DNA from: Thiothrix litoralis
GTDB lineage: Bacteria; Pseudomonadota; Gammaproteobacteria; Thiotrichales; Thiotrichaceae
Reading direction: 5' to 3'
Length of the DNA: 64,000 nt
Assembly (NCBI RefSeq): GCF_017901135.1
Contig: NZ_CP072801.1
Span: 682,001 to 746,000, forward strand
Of this stretch, positions 1-7,571 are shown in pieces. Made by a program: the position numbers and the translations under genes. Positions within the stretch are counted from its first letter, which is position 1. The number at the start of each line of letters is the position of its first letter. The notes beneath the pieces were generated by a model. It saw nothing but the letters and a program-made list of their open reading frames with translations, was not told the DNA's origin and did no database searches.

Positions 1-630
1 ACGCGCACGGTGGGCAATTTGTACCAGCTTCGCGGCTGTCTTTTCGTCAACGCCGGATTCTTTGGAAACGATAGCCACTTCAATCGCTTCGCGCGGGTAG
101 TCAAAGTCGAGTGCACCGAAACGCTGCTTGGTGGATTGTTTCAAATCCTTCATCAGGCTTTGATAGCCGGGGTTGTAGGAAATGACCAACTGGAAATCGG
201 GGTGCGCTTCGATCAGCTCGCCTTTTTTATCCAGCGGCAGGGTGCGGCGGTGGTCAGTCAGTGGGTGGATAACAACGGTGGTATCCTGACGGGCTTCCAC
301 GACTTCATCCAGATAGCAGATTGCGCCCATGCGAGCCGCCGTTGCCAGCGGGCCGTCTTGCCATTTGGTGCCATCTTTATCCAGCAGGAAACGCCCCACC
401 AGATCGGATGCCGTCATGTCTTCATTACACGCCACGGTGATCAGTGGGCGCTTTAAGCGCCATGCCATGTGTTCGACGAAACGTGATTTGCCGCAACCGG
501 TTGGGCCTTTCAACATCATCGGCATACGTGCGCTGTAAGCGGCTTCGTACAGGGTAATTTCATCCCCGACCGATTCGTAGTAAGGCTCGTTTTTTACGAC
601 GTACTGGTTTGGATCAACAGATGCAGACAT
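1..630 (-). CDS. cbbQ: CbbQ, RuBisCO activase-type AAA+ ATPase (3' part outside the window)
   Basis: MoxR-class AAA+ ATPase that, with the vWA protein CbbO, remodels inhibited form I RuBisCO. The reading frame is open from the ATG at 628-630 to the window edge, so only the N-terminal 210 residues are present. The Walker A motif GPTGCGKS is visible about 40 residues in, followed by [13 protein letters not shown], a Walker B/sensor region typical of CbbQ. The start is supported by AGAGGA just upstream. It is the last visible gene of the cbbL-cbbS-orf-cbbQ operon; cbbO would be expected beyond the edge. Identification is firm. Confidence 0.95.
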   Translation of the reverse strand, partial: MSASVDPNQYVVKNEPYYESVGDEITLYEAAYSARMPMMLKGPTGCGKSRFVEHMAWRLKRPLITVACNEDMTASDLVGRFLLDKDGTKWQDGPLATAARMGAICYLDEVVEARQDTTVVIHPLTDHRRTLPLDKKGELIEAHPDFQLVISYNPGYQSLMKDLKQSTKQRFGALDFDYPREAIEVAIVSKESGVDEKTAAKLVQIAHRAR

Positions 631-661
631 GGGAAGTCCTCTTGGAAATTATGCTGGGAAT

Positions 662-973
662 TTATTTATCGTCTTCGAGTTCGTGTTCGCCACACCAGCC
701 AAGTTCGCGGGCCTTTTCGATCGCAGCCCCGTGAATGCGTTGGTGACGTTCGGCAAGTTCGGGCGGTAAGCGGCTGACCAGGCAGCCATATTTGTCCCAC
801 TCGGCATTGACTTTTTGCAGTACAGAGTCAATCCCGGCTAGGTTCCAGCCTTCACAGGTTTGCGTTTCGGGTAAAACACCAAATACCCAGGCGTCACGGA
901 TAATTTTACCGATAGTGGTCATACCACCCTGGATATCCTTGTCAAGGCCTACGTATATACTGGGTTTGTTCAT
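662..973 (-). CDS. Small conserved-type protein between cbbS and cbbQ
   Basis: A 103-residue soluble protein of unknown function, beginning MNKPSIYVGLDKDI. A longer in-frame start exists at 1021, but the ATG at 971-973 has AGGAG eight bases upstream and is preferred. It has no signal peptide or membrane segment and carries four cysteines without an evident metal motif. Its position inside the RuBisCO operon, between the small subunit and the CbbQ activase, suggests a role in RuBisCO assembly, activation or regulation. That role is inferred from position only; I do not recognise a named family. Confidence 0.8.
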   Translation of the reverse strand: MNKPSIYVGLDKDIQGGMTTIGKIIRDAWVFGVLPETQTCEGWNLAGIDSVLQKVNAEWDKYGCLVSRLPPELAERHQRIHGAAIEKARELGWCGEHELEDDK

Positions 974-1051
974 GATGCGCTCCTGATAGGGATGGAGAAC
1001 ACAGTGCCAGAAAACCAGCACCGTGTTCCAATATAAAACTAAGGCTTTATA

Positions 1052-1408
1052 CTATACGGTCTTGCCACGGTAAATAACCATGGAGGCACCTGCACATTGT
1101 GCATAGTTGTCCAGACCCAGCAGACGAACGTGGTTGTTCGGGTGTGCGGCGTGGCAGTTGTTGAGCTCTGCCAGGATGGCGTCAACGTTGGTTTCACCGA
1201 ACATGGGCAGTTTCCACATGTACCAGTAGTTGCCGAACGCATTAGCTGGTTCAGTGTGCTCGATCGAAGGGTTCCAGCCCTTGTTCACGATGTACTGAAT
1301 CTGCTTGCGGGTTTGATCCGCATCCAACGATGGCAGGTAAGAGAAAGTTTCAAACTTGCGGCTGTCGGCATTGCTCAAGCTTGATTTGTAGTCTTGTACA
1401 TCACTCAT
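1052..1408 (-). CDS. cbbS: RuBisCO small subunit CbbS
   Basis: Small subunit of form I ribulose-1,5-bisphosphate carboxylase/oxygenase, 118 residues, the usual length for bacterial CbbS. It starts [10 protein letters not shown] and contains the conserved [10 protein letters not shown]-type N-terminus, the [16 protein letters not shown] segment (here [15 protein letters not shown]) and the C-terminal [13 protein letters not shown] strand. It lies 34 bases behind cbbL and is clearly cotranscribed. In the hexadecameric enzyme it caps the large-subunit octamer. Confidence 0.97.
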   Translation of the reverse strand: MSDVQDYKSSLSNADSRKFETFSYLPSLDADQTRKQIQYIVNKGWNPSIEHTEPANAFGNYWYMWKLPMFGETNVDAILAELNNCHAAHPNNHVRLLGLDNYAQCAGASMVIYRGKTV

Positions 1409-1442
1409 GTGAGTTACTCCAAAATAGGTTTCAGATAATCAA

Positions 1443-2864
1443 TTACTTGTGTGATACGTCAAGTTTGTCAACGGTATCGAACTCGAACTTGATTTCTTTC
1501 CAGGTTTCCATGGCGATTTTCAGTTCAGGGCTGGACTTCGCTGCGTTAGTGAGGATGTCCTTGCCTTCTTTTTCCAGTTCACGACCAGAGTTACGCGCTT
1601 CGACGCAAGCCTCAACCGCGACACGGTTGGCTGCTGCACCGGCTGCGTTACCCCAAGGGTGACCCAGAGTACCACCACCGAATTGCAGTACGGAGTCATC
1701 ACCAAAGATGTTAACCAGCGCAGGCATGTGCCAGACGTGGATACCACCGGAGGCAACCGGGATGACGCCCGGCATGGAGCCCCAATCTTGGTCGAAGAAG
1801 ATACCACGTGAACGGTCTTCCTTGATGAAAGAGTCGCGCATGATGTCGATCCAGCCCAGAGTGGCTTCACGGTCGCCTTCCAACTTACCCACAACGGTAC
1901 CGGAGTGCAGGTGGTCGCCGCCTGACAGACGCAAAATCTTGGTCAGCACGCGGAAGTGGATGCCGTGGTGCGGGTTGCGGTCAAGAACCGCGTGCATCGC
2001 ACGGTGAATGTGCAGCAACATGCCGTTGTTTTGGCACCATTGCGCCAACTGGGTGTTGGCCGACAGACCGCCCGTCAGGTAGTCATGCATGATGATCGGT
2101 GCACCGATTTCTTTCGCGTATTCAGCGCGGCGCATCATTTCATCAGAAGTCGGTGCTGTAACGTTCAGGTAGTGACCTTTGCGTTCGCCCGTTTCGGCTT
2201 CAGCTTTGTGGATCGCTTCCATAACGAAGTCAAAACGGTGTCTCCAGCGCATGAACGGCTGTGAGTTAACGTTTTCGTCGTCCTTGGTGAAGTCCAGACC
2301 GCCGCGCAGACCTTCGTAACACGCACGACCGTAGTTCTTTGCAGACAGACCGAGTTTCGGCTTGATGGTGCAACCCAACAGTGGACGACCATACTTGTTC
2401 ATGATGTCACGTTCAACTTGGATACCCTGTGGTGGGCCATTACAAGTCATAACGTAAGCAATTGGGAAGCGGATGTCTTCCAGACGCAGCGCACGCAGGG
2501 CTTTAAAGCCGAATACGTTACCCACCAGTGAGGTCAGTACGTTGACGACGGAACCTTCTTCAAACAGGTCGATGGGGTAAGCCACGAATGCGTAGAAGCA
2601 AGTGTCATCGCCGGGTACGTCTTCGATCGCGTAAGCGCGGCCTTTGTAGTAATCCAGGTCGGTCAGGAGGTCAGTCCAAACCGTTGTCCAGGTACCGGTG
2701 GAAGATTCTGCTGCAACCGCTGCGGCAACCTCTTCACGTGGTACGCCAGCTTGTGGAGTGATTTTGAAGCAAGCGAGGATGTCGGTTTCTTTCGGTGTAT
2801 AATCCGGCATCCAGTAAGTTTCGCGGTATTCTTTAACACCAGCGCTATAGTTCTTAACTGCCAT
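1443..2864 (-). CDS. cbbL: RuBisCO large subunit CbbL (form I)
   Basis: Catalytic large subunit of ribulose-1,5-bisphosphate carboxylase/oxygenase, fixing CO2 in the Calvin cycle; 473 residues, full length. The catalytic-base region [11 protein letters not shown], the carbamylated-lysine region [17 protein letters not shown], the phosphate-binding [13 protein letters not shown] and the C-terminal [14 protein letters not shown] are all present. The sequence resembles the green-like IA group that is accompanied by cbbQ/cbbO, matching the operon here rather than carboxysomal loci (no csoS genes visible). The start is supported by GGAGG ten bases upstream. It is divergent from cbbR, which probably controls it. 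Confidence 0.98.
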   Translation of the reverse strand: MAVKNYSAGVKEYRETYWMPDYTPKETDILACFKITPQAGVPREEVAAAVAAESSTGTWTTVWTDLLTDLDYYKGRAYAIEDVPGDDTCFYAFVAYPIDLFEEGSVVNVLTSLVGNVFGFKALRALRLEDIRFPIAYVMTCNGPPQGIQVERDIMNKYGRPLLGCTIKPKLGLSAKNYGRACYEGLRGGLDFTKDDENVNSQPFMRWRHRFDFVMEAIHKAEAETGERKGHYLNVTAPTSDEMMRRAEYAKEIGAPIIMHDYLTGGLSANTQLAQWCQNNGMLLHIHRAMHAVLDRNPHHGIHFRVLTKILRLSGGDHLHSGTVVGKLEGDREATLGWIDIMRDSFIKEDRSRGIFFDQDWGSMPGVIPVASGGIHVWHMPALVNIFGDDSVLQFGGGTLGHPWGNAAGAAANRVAVEACVEARNSGRELEKEGKDILTNAAKSSPELKIAMETWKEIKFEFDTVDKLDVSHK

Positions 2865-2990
2865 GAAGTAAGTGCCTCCAACGAGCTTGATTGAAAAATT
2901 TTCTGTGCAAACAACAAGCAGACCTTGTTGATGGGGCTAAGTATGGCAAACTGTAGGTATAATTGAAACTCAATAATGAAACATGCAAAT

Positions 2991-3005
2991 ATAAGCAATA
3001 CTTAT
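2991..3005. promoter_or_regulatory. Probable CbbR (LysR-type) operator
   Basis: A perfect interrupted palindrome, ATAAG-CAATA-CTTAT, lies in the 158-bp cbbL-cbbR divergent region just ahead of the cbbR ribosome site. It fits the T-N11-A pattern bound by LysR-type regulators. Assigning it to CbbR is an inference from position. Confidence 0.55.
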
Positions 3006-3022
3006 GTTTTTAGGAGAAGCAT

Positions 3023-3949
3023 ATGCCGTACTCACTGAGTCAGATACGCATATTTGAAGCGGTCGCGCAGTACGAAAGTTATACCCGAGCCGCTGAAAAG
3101 CTATTCATGACCCAACCCGCTGTTTCCATGCAAATCAAACAGATGGAAGAACATAGCGGGTTGGCATTGTTTGAGCGCCAAGGAAAAAAGATGTGCCTGA
3201 CCCCAATAGGTAGGGAAGTGCAACAGTATGCCAGTCGCGTATTACAGGCGCATAACGATATGCTGGGAGCAATGAAAGAACTCAAGGGGACAAAGGGTGG
3301 GCATTTGATTGTATCGGTAGCAACAACTGCTAACTATTTTGTCACACAATTATTGGCTGAGTTTTCCCGGCAACACGAAGGCATCAATATCACCCTGGAT
3401 GTGACCAACCGTCACACCTTGCTGGATCAGTTGGAAAATCACGAACCCGATATGGTGATCATGGGCGAACCCCCCAAAGGCCACGGTTTGCAATCTGAGC
3501 GCTTGATGGCAAACCCGTTGGTAGTGATTGCCGCGCCTAATCATCCGCTGGTCAGTATCGACCGCCCCTTGTTGCTCTCTGACGTGTTGGCAGAGCGTTT
3601 TATCGTGCGTGAAAAAGGCTCAGGCACACGTAGCGCAATCGAGCGTCACCTGCATAAACACAGTGCCAGTTGCAAAAATACGCTAGAAATGCGCAGCAAC
3701 GAAACCATCAAACACGCGGTGGAAGCGGGTTTGGGCTTGGGGATTGTGTCGATGCACACCATCCAGCCGGAACTGGATAGCGGACGCTTGGTGGTATTGA
3801 ATGTGGGAAATTTCCCGATCCAGCGTCACTGGCACATCGTCATGCGCAAGGGCAAACGTTTATCGCCGATTGCTCGCGAATTCAAACGCTTTGTGATGGC
3901 GGAAGCACCGCGCTTTGTGCAGAACATGACAGCCTCTACGGGGGGTTAA
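3023..3949 (+). CDS. cbbR: CbbR, LysR-type regulator of the RuBisCO operon
   Basis: LysR-family transcription factor of 308 residues. The N-terminal winged helix-turn-helix is at about residues 1-62 (YESYTRAAEKLFMTQPAVSM), followed by a linker helix and a type 2 periplasmic-binding-like effector domain to the C-terminus. It is divergent from cbbL, the classic cbbR arrangement, so it most likely activates cbbLSQO in response to Calvin-cycle metabolites. AGGAG lies seven to eight bases ahead of the ATG. Its stop overlaps the stop of the converging DUF599 gene by a few bases. Confidence 0.92.
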   Translation: MPYSLSQIRIFEAVAQYESYTRAAEKLFMTQPAVSMQIKQMEEHSGLALFERQGKKMCLTPIGREVQQYASRVLQAHNDMLGAMKELKGTKGGHLIVSVATTANYFVTQLLAEFSRQHEGINITLDVTNRHTLLDQLENHEPDMVIMGEPPKGHGLQSERLMANPLVVIAAPNHPLVSIDRPLLLSDVLAERFIVREKGSGTRSAIERHLHKHSASCKNTLEMRSNETIKHAVEAGLGLGIVSMHTIQPELDSGRLVVLNVGNFPIQRHWHIVMRKGKRLSPIAREFKRFVMAEAPRFVQNMTASTGG

Positions 3950-4653
3950 TCGGCTTTGCCTGGCTCACAATAACCTTTGCCAACAAAGCATTCATTGGAA
4001 GGAATGCCAGTATGCTTGGGGAAGTCGATTTTCCATAGTACCAATACCAACAGGATACTTCCCAGCAGTAGCCACACAGGCCCCAACAGCCACAGCCCGA
4101 AGGGCAGCGAGAACAGAAATGCCCGCATTCCCAACGTGAAATGGAAAGCGCCCCGTTTTAATGAGGCAATCATGAATTGTTCCGGCAGCGCGTGTCCATC
4201 TTCGTTGTTGGCAGCATTTAGCAGAAAACCGGCATGGCTGTAATAGCGCACCGCCAAGACAAAATTGAAAAACGCAAAGAAAAACGTCAAGACCAGCAAC
4301 AGTAGCCGCGACAAGGCTACATGCGGATGCCCATTGCTCAGGACGTTCAATACATGGTCGAAATTTTCCAAATTATTCTTGTTGGTCAGGGTAAAACTCA
4401 ACAAACCGGCTACCAGTAGGATCGCTGTTGATGCCAGAAAGCTGGCTGACATTAAGGAATTACGCAGGGTTTGTATGACAAGTACATCGGGTGCGCGGCG
4501 CATCATATTACGTACCCACGCGCCGCGTGCACAGGAATTGATGCCGAGATCGGTGCGCAGCGGGTGGTGTTTTATCATCCAGATGAGATAGAGGTGATAG
4601 ACTGTCAACAGCGTTATGGAGCTGGCAAGTAGATAAATTTCGGTTGTATTCAT
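3946..4653 (-). CDS. DUF599 family membrane protein
   Basis: Predicted inner-membrane protein of about 235 residues with four or so hydrophobic segments and the family signature LRNSLMSASFLASTAILLV preceded by WVRNMMRRAP. The function of DUF599 proteins is unknown. Two starts are possible. The ATG at 4651-4653 is reported. A TTG at 4663-4665 would overlap the upstream stop as TTGA, which would couple translation to the preceding gene; neither has a strong Shine-Dalgarno sequence. The 3' end runs convergently into cbbR. Confidence 0.8.
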   Translation of the reverse strand: MNTTEIYLLASSITLLTVYHLYLIWMIKHHPLRTDLGINSCARGAWVRNMMRRAPDVLVIQTLRNSLMSASFLASTAILLVAGLLSFTLTNKNNLENFDHVLNVLSNGHPHVALSRLLLLVLTFFFAFFNFVLAVRYYSHAGFLLNAANNEDGHALPEQFMIASLKRGAFHFTLGMRAFLFSLPFGLWLLGPVWLLLGSILLVLVLWKIDFPKHTGIPSNECFVGKGYCEPGKAD

Positions 4654-4661
4654 AGCTAATA

Positions 4662-5090
4662 TCAAGTTTTATGGGTTGGAAAGGCGACTACCCGCTGTTC
4701 TGGTTTACTGGTGGGTTCTTGTTGGCGTAGCCGTCCCGCCAGCAATTGCACATGCTGGAAAAATTCCCCTTGCGCCCGTTTCATGCTTTCCAATGCATCA
4801 GGTTTATAATATTCCAGCGTGTATGGCACGGGGTCGCTGAGGGCTTCGCGGGTTTGCGGGTGAAAATACCGCCATGCAAATTCAACTTCGGCCTTGTGGT
4901 GGGAAGCGACAAAAATCACTTCCTCGCGGTCAATCACTGCCATGACTTGCATGGTGCGGATGGGGACAAATACACACGGTTTGCCGCTGAAATCCAGCAG
5001 CAAGCGCATCGCATTGTAGTGACTGGCGGACAAGGTGCGGGTTTCAGACCCAAGCACGTCGCCGCGATAAAAACTTTCGTATTGTGGCAT
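4662..5090 (-). CDS. Hypothetical protein of 142 residues, upstream of DUF599 gene
   Basis: Soluble protein starting MPQYESFYRGDV, with GGAG seven bases upstream of the ATG. It is rich in aromatic and charged residues, and I recognise no named domain. It is cotranscribed with the DUF599 membrane gene, whose possible TTG start overlaps this stop codon. It is divergent from the small gene at 5138, with only 47 bases between them, suggesting a shared control region. Function unknown. Confidence 0.75.
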   Translation of the reverse strand: MPQYESFYRGDVLGSETRTLSASHYNAMRLLLDFSGKPCVFVPIRTMQVMAVIDREEVIFVASHHKAEVEFAWRYFHPQTREALSDPVPYTLEYYKPDALESMKRAQGEFFQHVQLLAGRLRQQEPTSKPEQRVVAFPTHKT

Positions 5091-5137
5091 GATCTAGCTC
5101 CGTTACCTGAGCTTATTGTGAAACAGGAGAGGCGCAA

Positions 5138-5524
5138 ATGCCAATGTCCGAAAAACCGGAAAGACTATTGTTGAGTGTGGTGGAGTTGGGTGGCTACCCC
5201 GATTTTACCCCCCTGTACCAGCGTTTGGGCTACAACGTGGCGCGGGAAACCAGTATGCGTAAGGTGCTGCAATTCCTGAAAAAAAACACCCCGGCGGTGA
5301 TCGTGGCGGAGTTTAATTTCCAGTCGGATTTTCGTGACCGTACCAGTAGCCTCGAATCCATGATGGCGGTGGTGCAACGCTTTACGGATACGCGGGTGGT
5401 GGTGTTTTACGACCGCGAATACGCGCATCAGTTGGCGCGGCTGGAAGAGCGTTTTCCGTTGGTGACGTTGGCTTTTCCGATTGCCGAAGCTGATCTTGAG
5501 CGGGTGTTGTCGTTACACCCATAG
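5138..5524 (+). CDS. Hypothetical protein of 128 residues
   Basis: Small soluble alpha/beta protein starting MPMSEKPERLLLSVVELGGYPDF. The alternation of hydrophobic strands (AVIVAEF, VVVFYDRE, LVTLAFP) is reminiscent of a receiver or Rossmann-like fold, but no phosphoacceptor signature is clear, so no function is assigned. The ATG at 5138 has AGGAG eight bases upstream; a second ATG at 5144 is possible. Its 3' end overlaps the convergent PIN toxin gene by 12 bases. Confidence 0.7.
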   Translation: MPMSEKPERLLLSVVELGGYPDFTPLYQRLGYNVARETSMRKVLQFLKKNTPAVIVAEFNFQSDFRDRTSSLESMMAVVQRFTDTRVVVFYDREYAHQLARLEERFPLVTLAFPIAEADLERVLSLHP

Positions 5525-5929
5525 CCGTTCAAAACAACTGCCATCGGCGAGGCGATAGACTGAAAAATCCCGCTCATCCACCGTCAGAATATGCCTGATT
5601 TTGAGCATTCCCGCCAATGTCACCAATACTGCGTCGGTAAAATCTGGCTCAAGGTTTTGGTATTTTTCCAGTGTGCTGCGTACCAGCGGCAAATCTTGGG
5701 TACTGACATCGTGTAGGGTCATTGAACCGCGCTCTAGCCATTGCAGCAGGGCAAGTTTGCCAGCAGTATCCAGAAAAAAGCAGGCTTCCACCACCACCGG
5801 CCAGATGGAATGCAGTTCGATCCTGCCCAAACTCTGGAGGAACTGTTGGGCAGAAGCATGATGTTTATCATCCTTGGCGAACAGTGCGACTAAAAAGCCA
5901 GTATCAACCCATGCGGTGGTGCTTGGCAC
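5513..5929 (-). CDS. PIN-domain toxin (VapC-like)
   Basis: PIN-fold ribonuclease of 138 residues, probably the toxin of a type II toxin-antitoxin pair. Acidic residues expected for the metal site are visible: D near the N-terminus in WVDTGFLVAL, E in VVVEACFF, D in FTDAVLV and D in LTVDERDF. It overlaps the 3' end of the antitoxin gene by 26 bases, implying translational coupling. It belongs to the same subfamily as the toxin at 17109 (shared pattern DTGF...EAC...DxxDA...DxRDFxxYR). Confidence 0.88.
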   Translation of the reverse strand: MPSTTAWVDTGFLVALFAKDDKHHASAQQFLQSLGRIELHSIWPVVVEACFFLDTAGKLALLQWLERGSMTLHDVSTQDLPLVRSTLEKYQNLEPDFTDAVLVTLAGMLKIRHILTVDERDFSVYRLADGSCFERLWV

Positions 5930-6170
5930 GCAGTTTCTCCCAGATTTGGCGTTTCATCGGGTCAGTGGGGGCGGCGGCAAGGCTACCCGCGCCGAACAAA
6001 TCTTGCCCTAAACTGTAAGGGGTGCGGTTATCGGCTGACAGGCGTTGGCATAATTCCCGCACCGCTTGGCGCACTAAATCGCTCTTACCGCGCCCCATGC
6101 GCCGCGCTACCATCTCCAGCATGTGTTGCTCTTCCGGTGGAAGTCGTACAGAAATTGTCATGGCTGTCAT
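5904..6170 (-). CDS. Ribbon-helix-helix antitoxin (VapB/CopG-like)
   Basis: Small DNA-binding antitoxin of about 88 residues. The N-terminus, MTISVRLPPEEQHMLEMVA, is a typical ribbon-helix-helix strand-helix pattern, and the C-terminal half would wrap the PIN toxin. The start is uncertain: ATG at 6168-6170 or ATG at 6159-6161, neither with a good ribosome site. The motif GTATGAC overlaps the first ATG and also occurs as half-sites ahead of the second antitoxin at 16853, suggesting autorepression. Confidence 0.82.
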   Translation of the reverse strand: MTAMTISVRLPPEEQHMLEMVARRMGRGKSDLVRQAVRELCQRLSADNRTPYSLGQDLFGAGSLAAAPTDPMKRQIWEKLRAKHHRMG

Positions 6171-6180
6171 ACCGTAATAC
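6166..6180. promoter_or_regulatory. Candidate antitoxin operator half-sites
   Basis: On the minus strand, GTATTAC and GTATGAC lie one base apart at the antitoxin start. The same half-site occurs three times ahead of the other toxin-antitoxin operon (16822-16849). An autoregulatory operator is inferred. Confidence 0.4.
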
Positions 6181-6247
6181 AAGATGGCATCAGTGTAGCA
6201 GGAGTAGGGTAAAATCTGGAAACCATTTTGACCCGCCTTCACAATGT

Positions 6248-7357
6248 TTACGGCGTATAGCCATCACTCAAGGTTTGCAGGAAAGCGACAATGGCATCCA
6301 CCTCTGCATCCGTTAACCCCAGATTGCCGACGCGGGTATCAAGGTTTTCCGCCACTTCCGGCAATTCCCAGCGGCCTGCGGATACATCTCGCGTGTTGTG
6401 GAAATCGACCACTTCCCGTAAGTCCTTGAACAGGCCGTTATGCCCGTAGGGTGCTGTTTTGGCGGTATTGCGCAAGGTCGGAACCTTGAATTTACCGCGT
6501 TCGCTGGGCGGCATATCCGGCCTGCCACCCAAACCATAATCCCTGAAATCCATTGCATCCAGATCGGGCGGTAGGGGGATGTCGTGGTTGGTTGGCAAGC
6601 CCAGATTGGCGTAAGTGAAATTGGTGAATAATGGTGGCGTGTCGTTAGCGGCGGTGGAGGTATGACAGGTGGCACAATTGCCTTTGCCGGGGTCGTTAAA
6701 CAATTGCAGTCCATAGGCTTCTTGCGTGCTTAACGTGGCTTTTCCTGCCAGATAATGGTCGTATTTGGCGTCGAACGGGTGAAATAAGCTGGTGCGTTCA
6801 AAGGCTGCGATAGCATCCGCTATGCTGGTGTAAGCGGTAGCAACCTCACTGAAAATGGCTTGCCCGTACACTTGCTCCATCAGGCTGGCGTAGGTGGAGG
6901 CTTGTACTTTGGCAATGACGCTGCCAGGGTCGGGATTCGCCATTTCCATCTGATCAAGAAACGGACTTTGTGCTTGGGCAAGCAGATTTTTCGCGCGTCC
7001 GTCGCTAAACTGCCCGCCTACATAGCCGCCAGTGGTGTCATCAAAGTGAAATGCCGGGGTGTATAAGGCGTAAGCGATACTGAGGGTATGGCGCTCATCG
7101 AAACGCCCAGCATTAGCACCTTCCGAGGTGGGGAATTGCGTGTCAGGGTCAGCAAAACTATGGGCAGGGTCGTGGCAGCTTGCACAGGCTTGTCCCGCCG
7201 GGGAAGAGAGGTTGGTGTCAAAAAACAGTTTCTGCCCCAAGGCTTCCTTGCTGGCAAGGGCTGAGTCGGTTGACAGGATAGTGCTGGTGCTGCTGTCGCC
7301 ACACGCGCTGCAAAGCGTGGCAAGCAACAAGCTGCTGGCAAGAGAATGGATTTTCAT
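6248..7357 (-). CDS. Di-haem cytochrome c peroxidase / MauG family protein
   Basis: Periplasmic di-haem protein of 369 residues related to bacterial cytochrome c peroxidase, which reduces hydrogen peroxide using electrons from small c-type cytochromes. Two haem c sites are visible: CASCH at residues 58-62 and CATCH at 228-232, each heading one cytochrome domain. The N-terminus is a signal peptide ending SACGD, so the mature protein is probably a lipoprotein anchored through Cys19. The family also includes MauG-like oxygenases, so peroxidase activity is likely but not certain. It lies directly upstream of the toxin-antitoxin genes on the same strand. Confidence 0.88.
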   Translation of the reverse strand: MKIHSLASSLLLATLCSACGDSSTSTILSTDSALASKEALGQKLFFDTNLSSPAGQACASCHDPAHSFADPDTQFPTSEGANAGRFDERHTLSIAYALYTPAFHFDDTTGGYVGGQFSDGRAKNLLAQAQSPFLDQMEMANPDPGSVIAKVQASTYASLMEQVYGQAIFSEVATAYTSIADAIAAFERTSLFHPFDAKYDHYLAGKATLSTQEAYGLQLFNDPGKGNCATCHTSTAANDTPPLFTNFTYANLGLPTNHDIPLPPDLDAMDFRDYGLGGRPDMPPSERGKFKVPTLRNTAKTAPYGHNGLFKDLREVVDFHNTRDVSAGRWELPEVAENLDTRVGNLGLTDAEVDAIVAFLQTLSDGYTP

Positions 7358-7527
7358 GTGTAACCCTGCTGTTATTGACCGTGATGGTTGGTCGATACGA
7401 ACAGTTTATCAGAAGGCGATAATCGCTACTTTGGAATAGATCAACTTTACATGCACAAATCCCTAAAACAACAGCCATCCGTCAGGGTGATGTCAGCTTA
7501 CGCAAATGCGCACATCCTTACTTTTTC

Positions 7528-7536
7528 TGGTATAAT
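7528..7536 (+). promoter_or_regulatory. gyrA extended -10 promoter
   Basis: TGG followed by a perfect TATAAT (7531-7536), an extended -10 element that places transcription start near 7543, about 29 bases ahead of the gyrA ATG. No good -35 box is visible, as is common for extended -10 promoters. Confidence 0.65.
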
Positions 7537-7571
7537 CGCGCACTTCATGATTTAGGTGATCGAACAATAAT

